DNA of 64,000 nucleotides, from assembly GCA_002946415.1 (NCBI GenBank), contig NJPS01000004.1:563001-627000 (forward strand), written 5' to 3'. The translations under genes were made by a program, and so were the position numbers. Below the pieces are notes generated by a model. It made no database searches. It was given only the letters and a program-made list of their open reading frames with translations, and was not told the origin of the DNA. This document shows, one piece after another, positions 11,123 to 21,933 of the stretch (position 1 is the stretch's first letter; every line of letters begins with the position of its first letter). The stretch is from Rutstroemia sp. NJR-2017a BVV2. Its lineage: Eukaryota > Ascomycota > Leotiomycetes > Helotiales > Rutstroemiaceae.

Positions 11123-13785
11123 ATGGACTCAGCAAAAACGTGAGTTACTATTCCCAACGGTCAAGTGGGGTTGTTGCCTACCATGAGATGCATCTAACGT
11201 TACGATAGTTCAACTGAAGCCTGGCAAATCGCAATACAAAAACATCTGGATTCCCTAAATACAGCTCAGAAGGCGGCTTTCAAAGCACCAGCTAGTGCTG
11301 CTGACTGTATAGCCATAATTCAGGGGTCTGAACGTCGCCGTGGGCTCAGTCGCGTGATCCAAGCTATTCAACCTATCCTCGAGCCCCTTCAGAGATTCGA
11401 AAATGTACTGGATGTTGTTGTCCAGACGAACGGTGCTATAGGCTCACCGATTTGGGGGCCGTTGAAATTCACTATTCAGGTGAGAGTGTTCATGCTTCGG
11501 CTTGGTGCGCGGATATCTAAAACTAACTTAAAGTAGATAGCTTGCGATCATGTTAGAACGTTAGAGAAGCTTGCGATTATCCTACAGCGGATTGTGGATT
11601 CTCTTGCGCGGTATACGAACTACGAGGCCCTATTCAAGAACCACCTCGAAACACAGAGGGCAATAGGGGCACTTTATTGTGACCTTATCGATCTATGTAC
11701 ACGTGTGGTTCACTTTCATTCTCGTTCTTCAATATGTACGTTGTCTTTACCTCCTTAGATGTCGTGTATTAACAATACCTACCAGCAGCTGTATTTGTGT
11801 CTTTTGACAAGGAGTTCCAACAAGTGTCGAATAACATCTCTCATCACGCCACCCAGATAGATTGGGCTGCCAACGCTGCAAATATAGAAGAAGCAAAGAA
11901 AGCTAGAGAAGCAGAAGAGAAAGCACGAAACGCAAGTAATCTAGCCGATGTTCAGAAATGGTTGTCGCCAGCAATGGTCCACGAAGACTTGCATCGGCTC
12001 AATGAAGATTTGGTAGCTGGCTCATGCCAGTGGGCGCTTGGGACTCCAGAGGCACAAGCATTTCTAAATTCGGAGACCTCCTCGATTCTCCGCTTGGGAG
12101 GCGACCCTGGATCAGGAAAGTCGACCCTTGCTGCATTTTTCATCGAACATATCTTACAATGTCATGCAGATGACGTCCTTTACTTCTTCTGCAAAGGGAC
12201 AGACGAGGGGAAAAACCAGCCTTATCAAGCCCTGAGAACCTTGGTTGCGCAATTGCTGGCCCGTGATACTTCCCTGGATGACTACTTTACGAAGCTGTAT
12301 CAGAAAAGCGGCCAAGAGAAGGCTTCATCGCTGACAGATCTGCAAGAAGCACTAAAATATACGCTCAAGAACACCTCGAGATCGATCGTCCATATAGTGG
12401 TAGATGCTCTTGACGAGTGTGAAGAAGCTGAGAAGCTAGCCTCCACTTTGATTGCTTGTACAAAGACCCAAGAAACTGTTGTCAAGCTTATATTGACTTG
12501 CCGAGAAGAGCCTGACTTACTCGATACTTTTGTTTTGCCATTCGAGGAGATAGTCATATCAGCAAACGACGTCCGTGACCCGGTATGGGAGTACGTTCGC
12601 GCGAGGGTTGACGGATGTAGCACAATAAGTGGCACACCACTTGGGAATGAGGTCTATAACGTAGTAGCATCCGCTGCTGATGGATTGTGGCTGTACGCGA
12701 GGTTGATGATGGATGAGATCGAGAGATTACCCAGTGCGGCAGCTATCAGAAGACAGCTCCAGGATATACCAACCGGCCTTGTACAGTTATACGAGCAGAT
12801 CTTCTCCACGATGGAAAAGGCATTTACTCCGTTACAACTAAACCTCTGTCGGCAGGTATTCTTATGGATAGAGATGTCTACCTTCGTACGCGTGGGCAGG
12901 AAGTCCTTGACCCGTGGGACATTGGATCTTATTTTCCAACATGAAAATTATGGCGAGGAAGTCTTTGACTCCATAGAGCTCGCAAGGCAATTATGCTCAC
13001 CAATTGTGGGTTTCTATGCTGATCCTCGAGGGAAGATTGAGCTAGATTTCGTTCATCACAGTGCCGCTCAATACGTCCATCGATGCGTGGAGGACCCGAC
13101 TTTGCGAACGCCAAAGATCTTAATGCCCCAAAGACTGAAAGAGCTTTATAGAGGAAACACCGCTGCATGGTTTTTCGGATCATGCCCAAAAGCTATATTA
13201 CTCCTGGAAAGCATGCGTGAACGCACGGTAGATACTGGCGATTACTTTGAGATGGCATACGCCTTGTGGAACAGTCTGTGTCTTCGCGACCTACCAGAAC
13301 TTAGCGACCAGAACGAGATCGCAGAAGCCACCAGACTATGCAACAACCTGACAGAATTCATAAGCTCTGGAAAATGTCTGGTCTGGATTGAGATAGCTAT
13401 GATAATCAACTATATTGGACGTTGGGTGCCGATACTGTACCGAAACGTGGAGCGGGGTCTTGAGGCTGCTGAGTCCTCCATGCTCAGTTCTTTCGAACCA
13501 TTCCGAGAGTTCTCTAGGGTTCGGAAAACACTTATGACGGACTATACATACGTGATATACAAGACTAGTAATGCTATTGAACATCTGGGTGATTTGACGG
13601 CGGGTATGCCTATGCCAGAAGGCTTTCTCCAACGTCCGACGGCAAGGAAAATGCTCGAGTTGGGTGAATATTGGAGAGAGAGATCTTACGGGATGAGGAG
13701 AGTGTCTGCACCCAGGAGACGTCCGAGGACGCGTGCTACACGGGGATCACTTGATAATTCTACATGGGGTCCGTCTGACGATTGA
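11123..13785 (+). CDS. Fungal STAND/NLR-like NACHT NTPase without C-terminal repeats
   Basis: Predicted signal-transducing ATPase/GTPase of the fungal NLR class; such proteins act in non-self recognition and programmed cell death (family knowledge). Exons 11123-11139, 11209-11479, 11537-11735 and 11789-13785 give about 827 aa. Residues 1-165 form an N-terminal domain with SPIWGPLKFTIQIACDH and the helical segment RAIGALYCDLIDLCTRV, matching the DUF7708-like region often placed before fungal NACHT domains. An Ala/Glu/Lys-rich helix follows. The Walker A motif GGDPGSGKSTL lies at about 266-276 and Walker B VHIVVDALDECEE at about 364-376; then LILTCREEP and a winged-helix region with DFVHHSAAQYVH. 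The C-terminal 200 residues contain LVWIEIAMI, like the linker before WD40 or ankyrin repeats, but no repeats follow before the stop. Confidence 0.88.
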
Positions 13786-14300
13786 GGGGGTGCTACAGTA
13801 TATAAGCAAAAGTATTCATGAATTCCGCTGGGGAGTGAGATTCGCATCATGTAAAACTCATTGCACACTAAGATGTTGTGAATCAAAAGGGGGAGGGGCC
13901 GAGGATGTCTATATCTTCCCCCTCGGCCCAATTCTACCGTCCATCTTTGCTTGCAGAAATAGAATAAGACCGCGGCAGGTGAAATTAAGCATCTTTTAAT
14001 CTTACCGATAGCAAGGTCAAGAACGATGGGATGCATGATTGGCTCAGGAAGAGAGGTTACTTCCGTAAAGTATCAATACTGCAGCCACAATCCGGTACGA
14101 TCGTCTCTCACCAAACACCGAATTCCGAATTATGAATGACCGAATAATTGCCCCGCTTTCGTAATGGACCCACTGCTTCGGCCGCTGGAATTCTAACTGC
14201 TGCAACATAAACGCCGACTTTTCAAACTGTATTGCTTTTTTGTTAATCGAAAATAGGTGTTTTTGCTTCGGTTTAGATTTCTACAGGATATTCTACCACA
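13786..14300. other. Intergenic, 515 bp
   Basis: Lies between the NACHT gene stop and the oxidoreductase start. No WD40, ankyrin or TPR-like words were found in any frame, so the NACHT repeats are not simply displaced by a nearby stop. No other feature is seen. Confidence 0.5.
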
Positions 14301-15414
14301 ATGAGTCAAACAATGCGTGCTGTTGGTGAGTTACTATCTCTCTGGTCTATAGAAGTCACGACTTCATGCTTCCTCCAACCGCAAACGCACTCCAAGAATA
14401 GCTCAACATGACACTAACTACAACCTCCCAGACATCAAGAACGGCACCGGCCACGCCGACGCCCTCTTCATCAATGAATCCACCCCCAAACCCACCGCCT
14501 CCAACGGCGAAGCCATCGTCAAGGTCAAAGCATTTGGCCTCAACCGCATGGATCTCCTCCAACGAGAAGGCAACTACCCCGTCCCACCCCAAGCGCCCAA
14601 AACCCTCGGCGTCGAGTTCAGCGGCACAATCGAAAGCCTGGGCGACGGTGTAAAAGAAGGTCTCAGCGTCGGCGACGAAGTCTTTGGTCTCGCATACGGC
14701 GGCGCATATGCCGAATACCTGGCCGTCAACACACACATGCTGTTAAAGAAACCTAGCCATCTAAGCTGGGAAGAAGCTGCTGGGGTCCCCGAGACGTGGA
14801 TTACCGCTACTCAGGCTTTGTATTTGATTGGCGAGTTTGCGGAGGGGAAATCGGTTCTGTGGCATGCGGGTGCGTCGTCGGTTTCGATTGCGGGCGTGCA
14901 GTTGGCGAAGAATTCGAAGGCGTCGAAGATTTTCGTGACGGCGGGGTCTCAGGAGAAGATCGATTTCTGCGTGAAGGAGTTGGGTGCGACGGCAGGGTTT
15001 AATTACAAGACGCAGGATTGGGCGAAGGAAATATTGAACGCGACGGATGGGAAGGGCGTGGATGTTATTGTTGATTTTATAGGAGCGAATTACTTCCAGG
15101 GGAACTTGAATGTTGCTGCGAAAGATGCAAGGATTGTGCAATTGGGAGTCATGAGTGGAACGAAAGTGAAAGAGGTTGATATCTCGGCTTTTGTCATGAA
15201 GAGGGTAAGGTTTGAGGGCAGTACGTTGAGGAGCAGAGATGTGGAGTATCAGAAGAAGCTGAGGGATCGGTTGTGGGAGTACATGGAGAAGTTCGAAGAC
15301 GGGACTTTCAAGATCTTTGTGGATACTGTGTTGCCGTGGGAGAAGGTTGTGGAGGCGCATCAGCTGATGGAGAAGAATACCAGTAAGGGGAAAATCATCT
15401 GTACTATTTCGTAA
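14301..15414 (+). CDS. Quinone oxidoreductase, TP53I3/PIG3-like (MDR superfamily)
   Basis: NADPH-dependent quinone reductase of the zinc-independent medium-chain dehydrogenase/reductase superfamily, probably cytosolic. Exons 14301-14325 and 14432-15414, intron 106 nt, about 335 aa. The N-terminal GroES-like half shows KAFGLNRMDLLQREGNYPVP, then GVEFSGTIESLGDGV and GDEVFGLAYGGAYAEY. The nucleotide-binding half begins near WEEAAGVPETWITATQAL and has the motif HAGASSVSIAGVQLAK where the family usually reads HGGSSGIG. It continues through IFVTAGSQEK, LGATAGFNYK and VDVIVDFIGANYF. The ending HQLMEKNTSKGKIICTIS is typical. Codons in the first part of exon 2 are strongly C-ending, the later part more G-rich; both halves nevertheless belong to one frame. 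Confidence 0.92.
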
Positions 15415-15734
15415 TCGGTGGTGTTGGGCTCTGAGGATATTAGACAAGATGGGACAACGAGAGAGTAAACAAGAGTAGGACGAGAACAAATGTGTACATA
15501 TTCACTTGAGACGATAATTCGGCTGCTCGACATAATTTTGCAAGATCAATCTCTGACCTCACCGTATGGTAGATCCATGAGTTGTTCACTTCAAATCACA
15601 CAGTGCTACGCCGATCCTATACTGAGTTGCCTCATGAATGTCTTAACTTATTGCCATCATACTGTATAGCCTCGACTCGATTCTCAATCGTCAAGGCACC
15701 AAACGCCCGTAAAACTTCAAAAGCAATGCCAAAT
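15415..15734. other. Convergent intergenic region
   Basis: About 320 bp between two convergent stop codons. It should carry both 3' UTRs. No other feature is seen. Confidence 0.5.
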
Positions 15735-16842
15735 TCAATGCGCTTTCAACCATGCTACCATTTGATCATATGCCTCTGCTTGCGCCTGCTTGATATTGAG
15801 CGCCTCGTAATCTCCCACCACGCCGAATCCATGAGGAACCCCCGAATATGTCTTGAACTCGTGCTCCACGTTGTTTTCGCTCATATATTTCTTCCCAATT
15901 TCCTGAACCTCGTCAGAGAATAGTTGATCATCCTCAACACACACGAAAGACAGAGGGGCTTTAGTTCCTTCCCAGTCCTCGTTGCCGACTAAAGTCGCAT
16001 GCGCAATAGCTCCGGCCTTGATATACGGTCCTTTCTTGACTACGCCCGCCTCTTCATCCTTGACTTGTTGTCCCCAGTGAACAGTGTCCGGCTTCTCTCC
16101 AGCCAGTAACAAGGTCATCCTGCCCCCTAGGCAATATCCAGCCGAGTAGATCCCCCCACCGCTCGCGACCGCATCTGCAAATTCGTCCTTGGCTGCTTCA
16201 ATGACTTTATGTATAATTGGCATGATCTTCTCGGGTGTCTGTCTTGCAAGCCACATATCTGCCAGAAAGCTCTTCGCCGTCTCTGCAGCACGGAGCTTTA
16301 GCTTCTCGATCAGTGATGGGTCTTTCTCTTCTGAGTACGTAGCGGATCCGGGCAGTGGATCGTTCGAGAACATGTCGGGCATTACCACTAGGAATCCTTC
16401 GCTGGCATATTTGTCTGCTTGAATTTGGTTGTTGGTAGAGTGAAGCCCTGTGGCTCCGGTAAGGAGTAAAAGAAGCTTTGATGGCGCATGTGGGTAGTCG
16501 TTTGGTTTCGAGATATAGGCGTCAACCCCGCCGAGTTGGGTAATTTCTCCCGAAGGACCTTGGCCAGATGCTATTTCGGTCAGCAAATGCATACGATTGG
16601 ATTTACAGAGAAGTAATGAAAGAAAGTACTGACGGGTTGGCCTATCTTTCACGCAATGTTCCTTATACAAGTTAGTGACGTTGCTCAGCTATTCATGTCT
16701 CATCTCATCCACGTACACCCAAACTCGCACCACTTTGCGCCGGCGTATCACCTGGAAAAGGGCTTGATTCCACAGGAGAAAGAGGCTTAGTATCCTCCAT
16801 CGCATCACTCTCAGGAGCCTTTGTCGCGATTTCGTCAGCCAT
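15735..16842 (-). CDS. Dienelactone hydrolase family protein
   Basis: Alpha/beta hydrolase of the dienelactone hydrolase family, which opens lactone rings in aromatic degradation; fungal paralogues mostly have unknown substrates. Exons 16717-16842, 16634-16661 and 15735-16570 give about 329 aa. The middle exon is only 28 nt and encodes the conserved start EHCVKDRPT, followed across the junction by SGQGPSGEI. The catalytic cysteine is in SAGYCLGGRMTLL (codon 16131-16133), the Asp probably in FVCVEDDQLF and the His in GVPHGFGVVG. The first exon encodes a 42-residue Pro/Ser/Glu-rich extension, MADEIATKAPESDAMEDTKP, not part of the catalytic fold. Donor GTACGT at 16716 was chosen over the overlapping GTGTAC because only it keeps the frame. 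Divergent from RFA1, 345 bp away. Confidence 0.9.
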
Positions 16843-17050
16843 GTTGTAAGATAGTATAAATGATTCTTAGGTTGCGAAGGGAGGTTTGTTGATTCCGTGA
16901 ACCAGAAAGCAGGATTCAATGGTAAGGCTCGACTGGCTTGGGAGCTTGGCAGCAGGGGCAGGTCTAGCGACGGGCACCTGGAGCGGGGTCTTTCATCATT
17001 AGCCCAAAATGGTTAAAGCAAGATGTTTAGCGTGATGCACGTTCCTCCAG

Positions 17051-17056
17051 ACGCGT
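17051..17056 (+). promoter_or_regulatory. MCB-like element ACGCGT upstream of RFA1
   Basis: ACGCGT lies 132 bp before the RFA1 ATG, with a near copy ACGCGA at 17084-17089. In yeasts the MluI cell-cycle box drives G1/S expression of replication genes, RFA1 included (established). With its flank (ACGCGTGA) it also fits the published StuA response consensus WCGCGWNM. Function here is inferred. Confidence 0.5.
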
Positions 17057-17187
17057 GAACCAAATCACTTTACACGCAGGAAGACGCGACTTCTCACAAA
17101 TTCTCAAGAGGTCAACGGCTTGGTCAACAACATTGTTAATTATACACTCCTGAGTACCAGACACAATAGATACCGCCAATAACAACA

Positions 17188-19247
17188 ATGGAGAACGCCA
17201 GGTCTGCGATCACTCAAGGTGCTTTGAAGTAAGTGATTATGAATTCAAAATTCTATCTTCAGTCGCTAATATTAGGCAGCGCAATCTTCAACGAACCTCA
17301 GATTCTCGAAACTCAGTTCCCTATACCGGTATGTCAGGTAGTACAAGTCAAGGCGCTTGGGTCGGTCAGCGAGGGACAGCCGGATAGATACAGATTGGTA
17401 TTGAGCGATGTACAAAACTTTGTTCAATGTATGCTTGCCACTCGTGAGTATCATCCTTCACAGCATCTATCTGTTGCCCCCACTCACAGTATCTACAGAG
17501 GCGAACCATGTCGTGCATGATGGCAAGCTTGTGAAGGGATGTTTCATCCGCTTGAAGCAATATCAAGCAAATTCAGTCAAGGGAAAGAGGTAGGAAACCG
17601 CAGTCACCCCGCATATACATCTGCTAAATAGTGCAGAATTCTTATTATCCTGGACCTCGAAGTCATCGAAAATCTCGGAACAATGGAGAAGATTGGCGAT
17701 CCAGTGGCAGTCAAAGTGGTTGAAGAGGAGGACGTCAAACCAAATAATACCACAATTGCCGGCAATGGCTTCTATGGAAACAAACCACAACCTCAACAAC
17801 CTGCAGCTCACGATCGTGCCCTCCCGTCTCGAACAGGACCCTCGAGCTCCTTATCATCGCACGGCAACATATATCCTATCGAGGCTTTGTCGCCGTACCA
17901 ACACAAATGGACCATCAAAGCTCGAGTTACCTCAAAATCAGACATAAGAACATGGAACAAACCAAATAGTACAGGCAAACTGTTTAGTGTCAATCTCCTT
18001 GATGAGACTGGAGAGATTAAGGCCACAGGTTTTGGCGAGCAATGCGATGCTTTTTATGATTTATTCCAGGAAGGTCATGTCTACTACATTACCAGCCCGT
18101 GTCGGGTATCAATGGCGAAGAAGCAGTTTTCCAATCTTCCGAACGACTACGAGTTGATGTTCGAGCGAGACACTGTGGTAGAGAAGGCCGAAGATCAAGA
18201 CAATGTTCCCCAAGTACGATACAACTTTTCCAGCATTGCAGATCTGCAGTCAGTTGAGAAAGACAGCACGATTGATGTCATCGCTGTTCTCAAGGATGTT
18301 GGGGAAACGTCACAGATCGTATCGAAGACTACTCAAAAACCATACGATAAAAGAGAGTTGACCTTGGTCGATGACACTGGATATTCAGTCAAATTGACCA
18401 TATGGGGAAAGACTGCAACCACTTTCGATGCCAATCCTGAGTCTGTTGTGGCTTTCAAAGGCGCCAAGGTATCCGATTTTGGTGGCAGAAGTTTAAGTTT
18501 GTTGTCTTCCGGCACGATGTCCCTTGACCCTGATATTCCAGAAGCTCATAAGCTCAAGGGATGGTACGATTCCCAAGGTCGCACCGAATCATTTAACTCC
18601 CACTCCAACATGGCCGGCACCGGAACCGCAGGTGGCCGTCAAGAAACCCTCAAAAACATCGCTCAGATCCGTGACGAGAACCTTGGCATGTCCGACGAAG
18701 TCGACTACTTCTCCACCCGAGCTACTATCGTCTACATCAAACAAGACAGCTTCTGCTACCCCGCCTGTCTAAGCGAGGGCTGTAGTAAGAAAGTCACAGA
18801 TATGGGTGATGGCACCTGGCGTTGCGAGAAGTGCAATATAGGCCATCCTCGACCCGAATACCGCTACATCATGTCCTTGAACGTTAGCGATCATACTGGC
18901 CAATTATGGCTGTCTGCATTTGACGATGTAGGAAAACTGGTCATGGGCATGACCGCGGATCAGTTGATGGAATTAAAGGAGAATGATCCAGTCGGCCTAG
19001 AGAGGGCGTTCGAGCAGGCGAACTGCAAGATGTTGACGTTTAGGTGCAGAGCGAGAACTGATACGTATCAGGATCAATCGAGGTATGTTTATTTCCGAAA
19101 GCGGAATTCAAAAGTACCATGATGAAGTGAAGAATAACTGACATGGCATCCAGAGTACGCTATCAGGTTTCAGGAGCCAACCCTGTAAACTATTCAGTGG
19201 AAGCTGCGAAGATGGTAGAGTTGATCAAGGGTTATGGTACTGATTAG
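17188..19247 (+). CDS. RFA1: Replication protein A 70-kDa subunit
   Basis: Largest subunit of the heterotrimeric single-stranded-DNA-binding complex RPA, needed in replication, repair and checkpoint signalling in the nucleus. Five exons: 17188-17228, 17280-17443, 17499-17589, 17637-19082 and 19154-19247, giving about 611 aa, the normal length. The N-terminal OB fold begins MENARSAITQGAL. A Pro/Gln/Ser linker precedes NIYPIEALSPYQHKWTIKAR, the start of the DNA-binding OB folds; FSVNLLDETGEIKATGF and ELTLVDDTGYSVKLTIWG are classic RPA70 words. The C-terminal fold contains the zinc ribbon with CYPACLSEGCSKK and WRCEKCN, then RYIMSLNVSDHTGQLWLSAF. The last exon encodes RVRYQVSGANPVNYSVEAAK. The promoter carries MCB-like sites. 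Confidence 0.97.
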
Positions 19248-19852
19248 ATTATGGTGCGGGTGGGGTGTGTAGCCTATCACGAATGGACGGGATACAGAGG
19301 CATGGGTAATCTAAGGTTTGGACGTTAGAGTAGTTGCTTTGTCGGCAATGAGGCGGGGGGGGGTTAGATTCATCGTATGCTGCATCACATTACCAAGAAA
19401 ACGGCGTTATTTATCTCATCATTTGTAGCCACTGCGCGCTGGCTTTTTGCAAGTGAGGTGGCATAACAGATCTCTAGATCAACCAAACACAACATTGACA
19501 GATTCCCACAATTAATAGGGCACGTTGCTCCCACAATTTCTTCATTCATATTTTTGCCTTCCCCTGATTGATGGAAATGTAAAGGCTCTCTATCTCGTAG
19601 TATAAAAGCTATCAATCATATCTTCATAGACGCCATTACCAGGCCATCTCGCTCGCAGATGCAGCGCTGGCCCTTTGTAAAATATGCTCCTTCATTGCGC
19701 CGTTGCTTTGCTTTGCTTTCGATTTCTTCGATAAGCTGACCATTTCCATGAAAACCATGCAAGCTTCGCTTTACTTCTCCCAACGTCCTTATTCTCGACT
19801 TGCTCGCCAGCTTCAGTCATGTTGTGTTACAGCTTCGTTGACTTTAGCATAT
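19248..19852. other. Convergent intergenic region, 605 bp
   Basis: Between the RFA1 and CSN3 stop codons. Probably 3' UTRs of both. A run of nine G lies near 19350. No gene-like frame is seen. Confidence 0.5.
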
Positions 19853-21435
19853 TTAGTACATTTCGGTCATGATATCCTCATCCTCGATAACCGTGTTCCA
19901 ATCCATACCCACATCGGCCGAGCCATTGGCCTTAGCAATTTTCTTCGCTTTCTGTGCAGACTCGATAAAGCGTTTATCATGTGTCAGTATCCGATCGGTG
20001 GTTTTGATTTGTGCAGCTAGATTCTGGATTTGCCGTGTAGTCACCACCAGTTCCTTTTGGATCTGTGCTTCTGACAGTTGTGGGCCGAATGGTGCAAAAG
20101 TCAACACTGTTTGTCCGGACTGGTCCCTGATCATGTTTCCATGCAATGTGCTTTCGCCAATCATGCTTTGAATAAGTTCTTCTGCTTTCTGGGCGGAAGG
20201 CAATTTAGCACCAGTTTCTGCGCTCGTTGTAAGACTGTTCACTTCCTGTACTCCTATTTTCGAGTAAACGTTTGCAAGATTGCGGATTTGAGACTTTTGG
20301 TAGGTGGATAGGACGCATAACATGAGGCCAGTGTTGCCGTCATCAGTCCATATCTGCTGACCGTGCTCTATTTCCGACTTGAGACGTGACGCTGAACCGG
20401 TTTCAAATATGCTGGCTACAGCTTCGTACGGTTTGGCGATGGTGTGATAAACTCTTGCTGCATGGTGGGAGGTCGTCTTTGGGAGATGTACAACCTTTCC
20501 TTCTAGCAGAAGACCCACAAGTAACCACTTTTTGTATGCTTCAACCATGGGAAGACTAACACCTAGATCTCTCGATGGGTATGTGACAGCGTTCTCCAGC
20601 ATCTCAAATGCAGCCTCCCATCTTTGTAAACCAATATAGACCATTCCACTGTAAAAGAAGTACTCCAAAACTTCGAGAGCACTTAATTTTGCTGTGAGAC
20701 CAGACTGCGTAGTTACATAGGAGCTCGAGGCAAGGCCAACATCGCATATAAATTTCGTGTACGATATGCTTTCCCTCGCAGGCAGGTATAGGATATGCTT
20801 GTCCAGAACTTCGACAACAGATTCGTATTGGCGAGTTTCGAGGGCCAGTTTAACGAGGAATAAATGCGTTGAGGTAAGAACAGATCCCGAAGGATCAACT
20901 CGCAGTATAGCTTCCCGAATTGGTTGTATCGCCGCACCAGGCTATGAGACGTCAGTATATCATTTCTTGTAGCTCACGAAGTAGGGACGCACCTGGCGCG
21001 TCTGTCGAGCAAGCTTGGCCGTAGCATCCATAATCCGATTAAGCTCTTTGCCCACATAACGGATCTGCCTACCATCGAAGCTGCACAGATACCCTGTAAC
21101 TTTCCCCCACAGTTCTTCGAGGTCGATGTTCTTCTCTCCGTTTTGCGCAGCAGAGATATGGGCTAATAAAATAAATGTGTATGGCACTGTGTTCAATGCG
21201 GGATTGATGACCTGTCATGAACACATCAGCTCATGACAAACTTGATGTCAACATTGGCGCTCACATCTAAGGGACTTTCACCACCCGACGTTGACTGCAA
21301 TAAGTTCTTCTCCGTCATCTTCCTCATGATTTCTATTTGTGCTTTGATTCCTTCATCGTACTGTTGGTCCGAGAGAGGAATTTGAGGAGGTGGATGAGGA
21401 GGGAAAGTAAGCATTCGTGAGAGGAGATTATCCAT
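19853..21435 (-). CDS. CSN3: COP9 signalosome subunit 3
   Basis: PCI-domain subunit of the COP9 signalosome, which removes Nedd8 from cullin-RING ligases; in filamentous fungi it affects development and light responses (known of the complex). Exons 21265-21435, 20993-21211 and 19853-20941 (introns 53 and 51 nt) give about 492 aa. The N-terminus reads MDNLLSRMLTFPPHPPPQIP. Helical repeats follow, with HISAAQNGEKN, RYVGKELNRIMDATAKLARQ, and in exon 3 PGAAIQPIREAILRVDPSGS, a segment typical of CSN3. The PCI region contains VYHTIAKPYEAVASIFETG and a winged-helix part with STLHGNMIRDQSGQTVLTF. The acidic tail WNTVIEDEDIMTEMY closes the protein. It shares a roughly 500-bp divergent promoter region with PRO2. 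Confidence 0.95.
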
Positions 21436-21933
21436 CTTGCTCGAGGACTAATAAGTGTCTTGATTCTTCTATCTTGCGCCAACTGAGGTCCAACGCCTAG
21501 AAGCTTCAAGGACTTTTCGTATGTCAAAATCAAGCCGAACAACTGAAAACGATTAGAAAAACCAACGCCGAATTCCCATGAAGGAGGCTTGATTGTCGTC
21601 TTCCTTGTCGCAATTAGCCTTGTGGAGTGTGGAGGGGAAATGAATCAACAAGATACAGAAGGCTGTGGTGCCTTGAAGCTGCGACCTAGTTGATTTCCTG
21701 GGGTCGGCCGCCCGCTTGTTAGCGCCAAAGATAAGTCCGATTGCGCCGTCACGTGCAACAAAATTTCGAGAAAATAGTCATCTCGAGGGAGGACAAAGAG
21801 TTGTAAAGCTCCTTGCTTATGAATTGACTTGTAAATTACATGTTTCTAGAGCCTCTTTTGGCCGTTCGTCTCACATCTTTCTTCTTATCCCGAAATCGAT
21901 CATTTTAATCCTCGTTCGGAAACCTCAATTCTC
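21436..21933. promoter_or_regulatory. Divergent promoter region of CSN3 and PRO2
   Basis: 498 bp with no coding frame. It contains a CACGTG E-box at 21750-21755 and TGAATCA near 21640, one mismatch from the Gcn4/Cpc1 consensus TGASTCA that commonly controls amino-acid biosynthesis genes. Both assignments are by motif only. Confidence 0.4.

Noticed and set aside
14761..15489. 242-codon open frame on the minus strand
   Set aside because: Shadow of the quinone oxidoreductase; Leu/Arg/His-rich text typical of an antisense frame.
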